DNA of 10,663 bases, taken from positions 1-10,663 of the forward strand of contig JAHFKQ010000025.1 in NCBI GenBank assembly GCA_023245265.1, given 5' to 3'. Shown piece after piece: positions 4,464 through 10,663 of the stretch (position 1 is the first letter of the stretch; every line of letters starts with the position of its first letter). Under the pieces are notes generated by a model. It saw only the letters and a list, made by a program, of their open reading frames with translations. It was not told the origin of the DNA and did not search any database. Both the position numbers and the translations under genes were made by a program. The stretch is from Candidatus Collierbacteria bacterium (GTDB lineage: Bacteria > Patescibacteriota > Microgenomatia > UBA1400 > MFAQ01).

Positions 4464-7111
4464 CGAAAGTAATGAAAAAGATTTTTAAGAAAACACTCTC
4501 TGTTATTCTTACCTGTAATCTCCTGCTTCAAAGCTATGTCCCTTTCCTCGTCTCGCCGGTTTACGCCGATGACAGTACCCCCTCCGCGATAGTCGCTGAT
4601 GTTACCCCAACTCCGGAAGTAACCGCTGCTCCGACCGCAGAAATCACTCCCACTCCCGAAATCACGGCTGAACCGACCCCTACACCGACACTTGAACTCA
4701 CCCCAACCGTCGAAGTAACCCCCGAAGTAACTCCTACTCCTACCGATATCATTGTTTCTGATGTCACTCCTACTCCGTCTATCGATGTCACCCCCACGGT
4801 CGAAGTTACACCCACCAACTCCCCGGAAGTCTCCACCGAAACCTCCCCTAATACTGATTCCCAGGCTCCACCTGCCTCGGATAACTCCCAATCCGCTCCC
4901 GACACCACCCCTGTCACCGTTCCCGAATCTCTTAACATTGCTACCCAATTAGAACAAACTCTCGCTCCCGTCCCTACTCTTTCTACCGATAAGTCCGACT
5001 ATTTCCCGACCGACATCGCCTATATTTCCGGTTCCAACTTCCTCCCGAATACTTCGTACACTCTCCACATTTCCTCCTCCGACATGCCTTTTGTTTCCTA
5101 CAAGGTTGAGGTTACCTCGGACGAATTCGGACATCTTTCCTATGCTTACCAGCTCGACGGCAACTACCGACCTAGTTACTCTCTCGACGCCATAGACGCT
5201 TCAGGAGCTGTCGTCGCCTCCATGAGATTTACCGACTCCGCTCGTCTAGACTGCGGCTACTCTTGCCCAATTGTGCGATTTTCTTGGGAAACCAGGGAAG
5301 TTGATGTTGCCGGTCATTATGTTTACGCCGACAAGATTGTTGATGTTGCCGGTCACTACGGTTCATGCCCCAATAACTACTCAATTTACAGCAGTGATTC
5401 GACCAAGTGCCGAAAAAACAACGGACAGCACGACATCATTGATCGCCCCTGGATCGGTGACACTTTTACCTGCCCTAGTCAATATAGCAGCAACCCCGGT
5501 CACCAGAACTGTCGCAAATGGATTGATGATACCTACAAAACTGTTTCTCACGATGTCGCCGTCGAATACGAAAAATCTAATGATCCACACAAATGTCACC
5601 GTCCTTCAGACAATGATCTGGCTTCGGTCTATGGTATGGACCACGATGCTATTCAGGGATTCAAAGCTGTAAATGAAGAATTCAAAGATTCTACTTTAAC
5701 TTTGCCCGACGACTCTTATGTCGACGAAGATGGTATTTGTCATGCTAAGACTCCTGTTTGTACCGATATTAAAGCCAATAATGATGAGGAGGTCACTTCA
5801 CAGACCTACAGCGACAACTCTATCTGTACTTACGACTCTCACACCTATTGCAGTGACGACGAAACTATTCAAGTTGCGGATAATGAGTCCGTACCGGAAG
5901 GGGCCACACTAGGCGCATGCCAATCAGGTCCGGTCTGCGGTAATGAAATTGTCGAAGGTGACGAGGAATGTGATGGAGGTGACCACTGCAGTGATAATTG
6001 CACCGAAAAGAAGATAAATATCTGCCATGAAAACGAAGGCAAAAAAGACTGGGTAGCTATCAGTGTTAACTACAGTTCTTGGAGTACTCACGAATCACAT
6101 GGTGACTTCCTTTATGAAGGTGAAACCAAAGAAAATGGCCAGCCGGCCGATGATGAATGGTGCCAGAAACAAACTCCTTGTACCGACACGGATGACGATG
6201 GTGTCTGCGATGAAGTAGACAACTGTCCGCAAATAGCCAACCGAAACCAGAATGACGAAAATGACAATGGTATTGGTGATGCCTGTGAAGAAGTAGAGGA
6301 AGATAAGATCAGAATCTGTCATGCAACTTCTTCAGAGACAAATGAATATGAAGAAATTACGATCGCCAAATCAGCCGTCGTTCACGCTCACATCGAACAT
6401 CAAGATACCGAGGATATTATCCCGCCTTTTGATTATCACGAAGCCTCCTATTCTCAAAATTGGCCAAGTGGTGAAGATACCTGGAACAATGAATGTGAAA
6501 CCCCTAATCAAGAGAAAAATCCCGAAATTACCATTAGTAAATCAAATAATGCCGGCTCCGACAAGGCTCCGGGGGATTCGGTTGTGTACACCATTACCCT
6601 TCATGTCTCGGGCAACAATATTCATGATCTAATAGTCCGCGATCTTCTCCCCAAGGGATTTGTTTATCGCGCCGGTTCATGGGAGGTCACTATTGATGGA
6701 CTGCCGGTGGTCATTCCCGAACCTGTTTATCATTCTCCCGGCACCTGGAATATTCCCGGTGTAAATGCCGGTCAGGAAGTAGTTCTTCGTTACATCGCCG
6801 ATATTTCCGGAGACGAACAGGCCGCCACTTACTATGATGTCGCCTCAGCCGAAGCCTTATCTTCCGGTGACAATCAAATATTGGCTCTGGCCGAAGGACC
6901 TAGTACTATTGATGATAATTTCGTCGGTACCAGTGTGAATGTGGTTCGCGATCAGACCAAAAGTGACGATTATTCGGTCGAGAAAAAAGTAGAAGGTCAA
7001 GTTCTTGGTGCCTCTACTGATTTACCTGCCACTGGTGCCAATGAACTTTGGCTCTTGGCTTCCTTACTTTCACTTTTCTTCGGTCTTAAATTAGTCAGAA
7101 ACGCCAAATAA
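4454..7111 (+). CDS. Large modular LPATG cell-surface protein (stalk, Cys-rich, DUF4215, TSP3, DUF11 modules)
   Basis: An 885-residue exported protein, the likely sortase substrate of this locus. Order: signal peptide (to about residue 38, PVYA); Pro/Thr/Glu stalk (about 41-158); Ig-like beta domain (175-260); Cys-rich region (267-490) with a doubled VDVAGHY (283-289 and 296-302); DUF4215-like CGNEIVEGDEECDGG (495-509); a Cys/His module ICHENEG...HESHGD (522-551); a thrombospondin type 3 calcium-binding repeat DTDDDGVCDEVDNCP...DNGIGDAC (578-611); a second Cys/His module (620-650); a DUF11-type beta domain (690-800); VLGAST (850-855); and LPATG (857-861) with a hydrophobic helix and basic tail. 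The many Cys imply disulfides outside the cell. It probably mediates surface attachment, by inference. The start may be ATG 4472 (MKKIFKK), which gives a cleaner signal peptide and better promoter spacing; I keep 4454 as the longest form. Confidence 0.9.
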   Translation: MRISKVMKKIFKKTLSVILTCNLLLQSYVPFLVSPVYADDSTPSAIVADVTPTPEVTAAPTAEITPTPEITAEPTPTPTLELTPTVEVTPEVTPTPTDIIVSDVTPTPSIDVTPTVEVTPTNSPEVSTETSPNTDSQAPPASDNSQSAPDTTPVTVPESLNIATQLEQTLAPVPTLSTDKSDYFPTDIAYISGSNFLPNTSYTLHISSSDMPFVSYKVEVTSDEFGHLSYAYQLDGNYRPSYSLDAIDASGAVVASMRFTDSARLDCGYSCPIVRFSWETREVDVAGHYVYADKIVDVAGHYGSCPNNYSIYSSDSTKCRKNNGQHDIIDRPWIGDTFTCPSQYSSNPGHQNCRKWIDDTYKTVSHDVAVEYEKSNDPHKCHRPSDNDLASVYGMDHDAIQGFKAVNEEFKDSTLTLPDDSYVDEDGICHAKTPVCTDIKANNDEEVTSQTYSDNSICTYDSHTYCSDDETIQVADNESVPEGATLGACQSGPVCGNEIVEGDEECDGGDHCSDNCTEKKINICHENEGKKDWVAISVNYSSWSTHESHGDFLYEGETKENGQPADDEWCQKQTPCTDTDDDGVCDEVDNCPQIANRNQNDENDNGIGDACEEVEEDKIRICHATSSETNEYEEITIAKSAVVHAHIEHQDTEDIIPPFDYHEASYSQNWPSGEDTWNNECETPNQEKNPEITISKSNNAGSDKAPGDSVVYTITLHVSGNNIHDLIVRDLLPKGFVYRAGSWEVTIDGLPVVIPEPVYHSPGTWNIPGVNAGQEVVLRYIADISGDEQAATYYDVASAEALSSGDNQILALAEGPSTIDDNFVGTSVNVVRDQTKSDDYSVEKKVEGQVLGASTDLPATGANELWLLASLLSLFFGLKLVRNAK

Positions 7112-7113
7112 AT

Positions 7114-8076
7114 ATGAAACTAAAACTTATCCTCCTCACTGCCCTGACCGTTCTTGGTATCTTCTTACCAAAGTTATCGCTCGCCGCCAGTTATTCCATC
7201 CGCTTGGGCCAGCCTAAGTCTTCTACTGGTCTAAATAATTTCCGGCTAACTTTTGTTGCTCTTGATCCTCAGGGGCGACAGATTACCGTTAAGTGTTTCA
7301 AAAAAGGACCTTCGGATGGTGGATTTACTCAATTCGATGTCAATAAAGTCTTAATCCCCGGTGGCAACACGGATTATTGTGAGGTAAACAGCTCAATTGT
7401 CAACACCAACGGTACTTACTCCTTTTATACGACCGCCGAGATTGTCGGTGATGTTACTCTTACGAGTAACACGGTCAATGTCGATTTTAATAATTCCGGC
7501 CCCGAGACTCCGAACTCCTATTCCAAAGAACGACTCAATAGTTGCGATTACAAGATCAAGTTCCGCACTGCTAACGATGGTAAAACCGTCAAGGTTCAGC
7601 TTTTCCGTTCCGATACTTACAATATCTCGGTTGGCGCCAGTTCAGTCCTCACTCAGCAAAATATTGGCCCTAACTTAGCTGGAGAATTCGTCAATAGCGT
7701 CCCCGTATGTGGCAAAGATTATTACTTCGTCCTAAGAGCTGTCGACGCCTCGGACAATGCCTCCGGCACGATCGGTGATAGCTTTACCACCACTTCTTCG
7801 ACCACGACCACGGGAACTACCGGTTCTACAGGTGGTACGGGTGCAATTGCTCTCTCTGGAACCAAGGCTCAGATTGTCGATGGTACTATGAACACTGACG
7901 GTTCCAAAGATGCTTCAATTTCAGGCTCAGCAGATGATACTACTGTTTCTCCGACGCCGGAAATTTTGGGTTCCTCCACTGACCAAAATAAGAATTACTC
8001 CCGATGGTATTTAATTGCCGCCGTAATTCTTGGTTACTTGGTTTCCAGAACTCTCCGCGCCAAGAAATCAAAGTAA
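7114..8076 (+). CDS. Membrane-anchored surface protein with two Ig-like domains and an ILGSST motif
   Basis: A 320-residue exported protein starting 2 bases after the LPATG gene, so clearly in the same operon. Residues 1-24 are a signal peptide (LILLTALTVLGIF, then SLA). Two beta domains follow (about 26-125 and 135-225). Each has one Cys pair that could form a disulfide (Cys61/Cys89 and Cys144/Cys199), and the second ends like a fibronectin/Ig strand (YYFVLRAVDASDNAS). Residues 226-243 are a Thr/Gly/Ser linker, then a low-complexity part leads to ILGSST (284-289), a membrane helix (298-313) and a basic tail (RAKKSK). No LPxTG is present, so it is either held by its own helix or processed at another motif. 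I do not recognise a named family. No Shine-Dalgarno is visible; translation is probably coupled to the gene before. Confidence 0.88.
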   Translation: MKLKLILLTALTVLGIFLPKLSLAASYSIRLGQPKSSTGLNNFRLTFVALDPQGRQITVKCFKKGPSDGGFTQFDVNKVLIPGGNTDYCEVNSSIVNTNGTYSFYTTAEIVGDVTLTSNTVNVDFNNSGPETPNSYSKERLNSCDYKIKFRTANDGKTVKVQLFRSDTYNISVGASSVLTQQNIGPNLAGEFVNSVPVCGKDYYFVLRAVDASDNASGTIGDSFTTTSSTTTTGTTGSTGGTGAIALSGTKAQIVDGTMNTDGSKDASISGSADDTTVSPTPEILGSSTDQNKNYSRWYLIAAVILGYLVSRTLRAKKSK

Positions 8077-8086
8077 GATAGAGTAG

Positions 8087-8668
8087 ATGAAATACTATCT
8101 TGGGGTTGCACTTGTCCTCTTTGCTTTAGTGATCATAGGATCGACTTTCTTGCCCTTGCTTCAAGCCGAACTTGGCTATCATCTTCGTGAGATTGAACCT
8201 CAAGATCAAAAAGATACTTTAGAACCACTGGATAAGGACTTCGGCATCGTCATCCCCAAAATTGGCGCGAATGCTCATGTGATTAAAAATGTAAATCCCT
8301 ATGATGCCCGCATTTATCAATCGGCTCTCAGTCGGGGGGTCGCTCATGCCCAAGGAACTGCCCTGCCTGGCCAAAAAGGCAATATTTTTCTTTTCTCGCA
8401 CTCCTCGTCTGATTTTCTCAATGCCATCCGCTATAATTCCATTTTTTATCTCCTGACAAAATTAGAGAAAGGCGATCTCATCAAGATATACTTCGAAGGC
8501 AAAGAATATGACTATATAGTCAAAGGGAAACAAATTGTTGAATCCAATGCGATAAAATATTTAACCGATAAAACGACGGAAGAAAATCTGACCCTTATGA
8601 CTTGTTGGCCACCGGGAACTTCTCTTAAACGACTGATTGTCCTTGCGTCAAAAAATAATCCTCTATAA
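8087..8668 (+). CDS. Sortase, class D/E-like transpeptidase
   Basis: A 193-residue membrane-anchored sortase. The N-terminal helix (about 5-25) anchors it, with the catalytic domain (50-193) outside the membrane. The start of the fold is visible as FGIVIPKIGANAHVI (52-66), where sortases have the strand I-P-K-I. Catalytic residues are His105 in LFSHSS, Cys173 in TLMTCWPPGT (169-178) and Arg182. Sortases cut LPxTG-type signals between Thr and Gly and join the Thr to a cell-wall amine. The LPATG protein two genes upstream is the obvious substrate. The TCWPPGT context and short length resemble class D/E or unassigned candidate-phylum sortases. The gene lies 10 bases after the previous stop; TAAGAT overlaps that stop and ends 7 bases before the ATG, so a second, leaderless start is possible. 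Confidence 0.93.
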   Translation: MKYYLGVALVLFALVIIGSTFLPLLQAELGYHLREIEPQDQKDTLEPLDKDFGIVIPKIGANAHVIKNVNPYDARIYQSALSRGVAHAQGTALPGQKGNIFLFSHSSSDFLNAIRYNSIFYLLTKLEKGDLIKIYFEGKEYDYIVKGKQIVESNAIKYLTDKTTEENLTLMTCWPPGTSLKRLIVLASKNNPL

Positions 8669-8676
8669 AATTCTTA

Positions 8677-8705
8677 TTGACAATTCGGGCAAAATGGCTT
8701 ATTCT
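8677..8705 (+). promoter_or_regulatory. Promoter of the collagen-like gene
   Basis: TTGACA (8677-8682, perfect) and TATTCT (8700-8705, 4 of 6) are spaced by 17 bases, predicting a start near 8712 and a 50-base leader. An inverted repeat, CTTATT (8698-8703) with AATAAG (8712-8717), overlaps the -10 box and the predicted start, and may be an operator. A second -10-like box, TATAAA (8742-8747), is closer to the ATG but has no good -35 box. Confidence 0.6.
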
Positions 8706-8761
8706 GTGAGAAATAAGGCCTCAAATATTTTCGGGTCAAATTATAAATAAACAGAAGAAAC

Positions 8762-10237
8762 ATGATAAATAAATTATCAACAAAGGTAATAGTATCTTCA
8801 CTCATCCTTGGTACTGCCTTTGTAGGACCCTTTGCTAAGGTGGCTGAAGCCTTTTCTTTTAAAGATTTATTTAGCAATAATTTAAAAACTCTCTCTTCAC
8901 TTACTTTGTGTGTCAAGAATAGTGGTGCTGTATTTATGATTGGTGAAGGTTTTAAAAAAGCAGATTGTAAAAATAACGACAAGTTAATTAGTTTTGATTT
9001 CACCGGTGAAACAGGTGATAAAGGTCCTACCGGCGACAAAGGACCAGATGGCAACCAAGGTCCTGTCGGACCGGTCGGTCCTCAAGGGGTTCAGGGAATT
9101 TCCGGTCCTCAAGGGGCCGTAGGACTGGACGGAGTTCAAGGACCTGTCGGTGAACAAGGTTCCCGGGGCTTGATCGGTGAAACGGGTGATAAAGGTCCTA
9201 CCGGCGACAAAGGACCAGATGGCAACCAAGGTCCTGTCGGACCGGCCGGCCCCCAAGGGGCACAAGGAGTCCAGGGAGACAAGGGTCCTCAAGGTGATGT
9301 TGGCCCAACCGGCGGTAATGGCCAAGACGGACTTCAAGGCCCCCAAGGAATTCAAGGACCTAAGGGCGACACCGGAGCCCAAGGACCTCAGGGTCCTCAA
9401 GGAGATGTTGGCCCAATCGGTGCTACCGGAGCCCAAGGAGAAAAAGGTGATAAAGGCGACACGGGAGCCCAAGGAGAAAAAGGTGACAAAGGCGACACCG
9501 GAGCACAAGGTGAAAAAGGTGTTACCGGCGAACAAGGTATCCAAGGAATTATTGGTCTCACCGGTGCTACTGGAGCCCAAGGAGAAAAAGGTGACCAAGG
9601 TATTCAAGGGGAAAAAGGATTAACCGGTGACAAAGGTGAGAAGGGAGATAAAGGTGAAAATGGTTCAGACGGTAAAAGCGCCTACGAACTCGCTCAGTTT
9701 AACGGAACCCTCTCACAATGGCTTGCCAGTCTAAAAGGGGACAAAGGCGACAAAGGTGATCAAGGTATCCAGGGTGAAAAAGGTGACCAAGGTATTCAAG
9801 GGGAAAAAGGATTAACCGGTGACAAAGGTGACGCCGGAGCCCAAGGAATTCAAGGACCTAAGGGCGACACCGGAGCCCAAGGACCTCAGGGTCCTCAAGG
9901 AGATGTTGGCCCAATCGGTGCTACTGGACTCCAAGGACCTCAAGGTCTTCCGGGCACAAATGGAACCAATGGTACAAATGGGTCAAATGGTGTTAGCGGA
10001 TGGGAAAAGAATATTGTTTCAAGCGCTTCAACCTCAGTTGACAAAAGTGTTGTAGCTACATGCACTGCTGGTAAAAAAATTATTGGGGGAGGTGCCTATG
10101 TAAGTAGTGATAAAGTTGCCATTAACCAAAGTTATCCGTCATCAGACTCAGTCTGGACAGCCCGCGCAGTTGAAGTGGCCTCTGAGAACAGCAATTGGAC
10201 GATTTCTGCTTATGCAATCTGTATAACCGCGAATTAG
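8762..10237 (+). CDS. Secreted collagen-like protein with 104 Gly-X-Y triplets
   Basis: A 491-residue exported protein. Signal peptide 1-30 (SSLILGTAFVGPF, then AEA). A short N-terminal domain (31-80) has Cys50 and Cys69. The first Gly-X-Y block covers 82-306 (75 triplets), interrupted by a 19-residue insert (307-325). The second block covers 326-412 (29 triplets). Residues 413-491 are a C-terminal globular domain with TCTAGKKIIGGGA (433-445), SYPS, and Cys434/Cys487. Gly-X-Y repeats fold into triple helices; here stability would come from the many KGD/KGE charge pairs, since bacteria lack prolyl hydroxylase of the animal type. The insert with flanks (GKSAYELA...WLASLKG) matches a spacer known from bacterial and phage collagen-like proteins. 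The C-terminal domain resembles ones that cap bacterial fibres and may align the trimer. There is no LPxTG or membrane anchor, so it is probably released or bound non-covalently. It has its own promoter and terminator. Confidence 0.93.
   Translation: MINKLSTKVIVSSLILGTAFVGPFAKVAEAFSFKDLFSNNLKTLSSLTLCVKNSGAVFMIGEGFKKADCKNNDKLISFDFTGETGDKGPTGDKGPDGNQGPVGPVGPQGVQGISGPQGAVGLDGVQGPVGEQGSRGLIGETGDKGPTGDKGPDGNQGPVGPAGPQGAQGVQGDKGPQGDVGPTGGNGQDGLQGPQGIQGPKGDTGAQGPQGPQGDVGPIGATGAQGEKGDKGDTGAQGEKGDKGDTGAQGEKGVTGEQGIQGIIGLTGATGAQGEKGDQGIQGEKGLTGDKGEKGDKGENGSDGKSAYELAQFNGTLSQWLASLKGDKGDKGDQGIQGEKGDQGIQGEKGLTGDKGDAGAQGIQGPKGDTGAQGPQGPQGDVGPIGATGLQGPQGLPGTNGTNGTNGSNGVSGWEKNIVSSASTSVDKSVVATCTAGKKIIGGGAYVSSDKVAINQSYPSSDSVWTARAVEVASENSNWTISAYAICITAN
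9005..9245 (+). repeat. 70-base direct repeat inside the collagen region
   Basis: Positions 9005-9074 and 9176-9245 are identical except for one base (ACA versus ACG in the third codon). The distance is 171 bases, exactly 19 Gly-X-Y triplets, so the reading frame and helix register are kept. This points to a recent internal duplication or recombination. Confidence 0.9.
9428..9499 (+). repeat. Tandem 36-base repeat (two full copies, third degenerate)
   Basis: Units begin at 9428, 9464 and 9500 and encode GAQGEKGDKGDT; the third diverges after GAQGEKG. Each unit is 12 residues or four triplets. Slippage here would change the length of the triple helix without a frameshift. Confidence 0.85.
9584..9831 (+). 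repeat. 56-base perfect direct repeat inside the collagen region
   Basis: Positions 9584-9639 and 9776-9831 are identical at a distance of 192 bases (64 codons). They flank the segment that encodes the 19-residue insert on both sides, so recombination between them would remove or duplicate the insert in frame. Confidence 0.9.
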
Positions 10238-10265
10238 AAAATTATATAAACAAATATTTTTCAAG

Positions 10266-10289
10266 AAAACCGCCTTCGGGCGGTTTTTT
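10266..10289 (+). terminator. Intrinsic terminator after the collagen-like gene
   Basis: CCGCC (10270-10274) pairs with GGCGG (10279-10283) around a TTCG tetraloop. It is preceded by AAAA and followed by TTTTTT (10284-10289), 28 bases after the stop codon. The A-tract opposite the T-tract would let it work in both directions, though no converging gene is seen. Confidence 0.93.
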
Positions 10290-10291
10290 GT

Positions 10292-10305
10292 ATTGTGGCC
10301 ACAAT
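10292..10305. promoter_or_regulatory. Perfect 14-bp palindrome ATTGTGGCCACAAT, possible operator
   Basis: The two 7-base halves are exactly complementary with no spacer. The site lies between the terminator and the -35 box of the next promoter, centred about 52 bases before the predicted transcription start. That is a common position for a dimeric activator. No regulator gene is visible nearby. Confidence 0.4.
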
Positions 10306-10315
10306 GAAGTATCTA

Positions 10316-10344
10316 TTGACTTTGTAATCCAAAAGTACGATTAT
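10316..10344 (+). promoter_or_regulatory. Promoter of the secreted-protein gene at 10389
   Basis: TTGACT (10316-10321) and GATTAT (10339-10344) are 17 bases apart and match consensus at 5 of 6 and 4 of 6 positions. The predicted start near 10351 gives a leader of about 38 bases, without an evident Shine-Dalgarno. The architecture closely repeats that at 1355-1383. Confidence 0.55.
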
Positions 10345-10388
10345 TAAACAACCGTAGTGATTAAAATTACAAATTAGAGAATTTGGTT

Positions 10389-10663
10389 ATGAAAAAATTA
10401 CTGGTATTTTGTCTCCCGTTTGTTTTCTCTCTAGTCGCCTTTATTTTTTCAGGTCATGAAGTCAAAGCAGTTTTCGATTCCTTTACTGTCCCTGCTTATT
10501 CGGCTTCCGGCGTCCCTGTCCATATTTTGAGCACCCCACTAGTTTCGGGAACTCAATACAAAATTACCGTTACCGGTACTTATGATGCCAATGATGGCAT
10601 CACCGCCGATGCGGAGTACTCCACCCGTCCGCTTACCAACTCGGCATGGACCGATTCTGTTAG
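10389..10663 (+). CDS. Secreted surface protein, N-terminal 91 residues (runs off right edge)
   Basis: The frame opens with ATG at 10389 and continues to the window edge. Residues 1-27 are a clear signal peptide: MKKLL, a long hydrophobic core (VFCLPFVFSLVAFIF), then EVKA before VFDSF. The mature part starts as a beta-rich domain with a YKITVTGTYDANDG segment (58-70) and DAEYS (75-79). This pattern suggests a beta-sandwich of the kind found in exported candidate-phylum proteins; I cannot name it. It is separated from the collagen-like gene by a terminator and has its own promoter. The C-terminus, and so any anchor, is outside the window. Confidence 0.88.
   Translation, partial: MKKLLVFCLPFVFSLVAFIFSGHEVKAVFDSFTVPAYSASGVPVHILSTPLVSGTQYKITVTGTYDANDGITADAEYSTRPLTNSAWTDSV

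Larger units (their letters stand above)
9342..9924 (+). repeat. 85-base perfect direct repeat inside the collagen region
   Basis: Positions 9342-9426 and 9840-9924 are identical over 85 bases at a distance of 498 bases (166 codons). They lie in the two different Gly-X-Y blocks, on either side of the 19-residue insert. Silent positions are also identical, so the copies are recent or kept alike by gene conversion. Confidence 0.92.

Noticed and set aside
4445..4948. Long minus-strand frames opposite the Pro/Thr stalk of the LPATG protein
   Set aside because: They give Gly/Val/Ser-rich low-complexity products that mirror the Pro/Thr codons of the real gene, and have no ribosome site.
8984..9607. 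A 207-codon open frame on the minus strand within the collagen-like gene
   Set aside because: It is the mirror of the Gly-X-Y codon pattern, which rarely gives stops on the other strand; it has no start signal and its product is only a repeat artefact.
9005..9924. Repeated units that might suggest a CRISPR array
   Set aside because: Repeats are in frame, unequal in length and spacing, and encode Gly-X-Y triplets; there are no unique spacers of constant size.

Overview
The window looks like part of a genome from a Candidate Phyla Radiation (Patescibacteria) bacterium, most likely of the Microgenomates type. This is inferred from the mix of features, not from a marker gene. Those features are short genes packed tightly together, a very short TsaB-like protein, many small secreted proteins with Pro/Thr-rich stalks, DUF11/TSP3/DUF4215-type surface modules, a lone sortase, and plus-strand genes that start without Shine-Dalgarno sequences.

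Layout. (1) Positions 1-658, minus strand: a two-gene unit with strong Shine-Dalgarno sites. It encodes a PD-(D/E)XK nuclease-like protein followed by a gene cut by the window edge. (2) Positions 751-1344, plus strand: an unrecognised acidic cytoplasmic protein, transcribed divergently from the nuclease. (3) Positions 1345-1518: an intergenic stretch with a good promoter followed by three consecutive hairpins, each capped by the same GCAA tetraloop; this is a candidate structured RNA. (4) Positions 1519-4409: a compact plus-strand cluster of a stalked membrane-anchored surface protein, a VanZ-like membrane protein, TsaE, a secreted-domain/DUF2892 membrane fusion and a truncated TsaB-like protein. 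TsaE and TsaB belong to the tRNA t6A37 modification pathway. (5) Positions 4454-8668: a cell-surface operon of a large modular LPATG protein, a smaller membrane-anchored two-domain protein and a sortase that could anchor the first. (6) Positions 8762-10237: a secreted collagen-like protein with about 104 Gly-X-Y triplets, followed by a clear intrinsic terminator. (7) From 10389: the N-terminus of another secreted protein, behind its own promoter and a perfect 14-bp palindrome.

How it fits together. Most of the window serves the cell envelope: exported proteins, a sortase and a collagen-like fibre. Three different surface proteins carry the same short (I/V)LGxST motif just before their C-terminal membrane segment. 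Only one of them also has LPxTG, which suggests a second, lineage-specific sorting or processing signal. Most plus-strand genes have a -10-like box only 5-9 bases upstream of the start codon and no Shine-Dalgarno, as expected of leaderless mRNAs, while the two minus-strand genes have textbook Shine-Dalgarno sites. None of the 11 complete genes ends in TGA.
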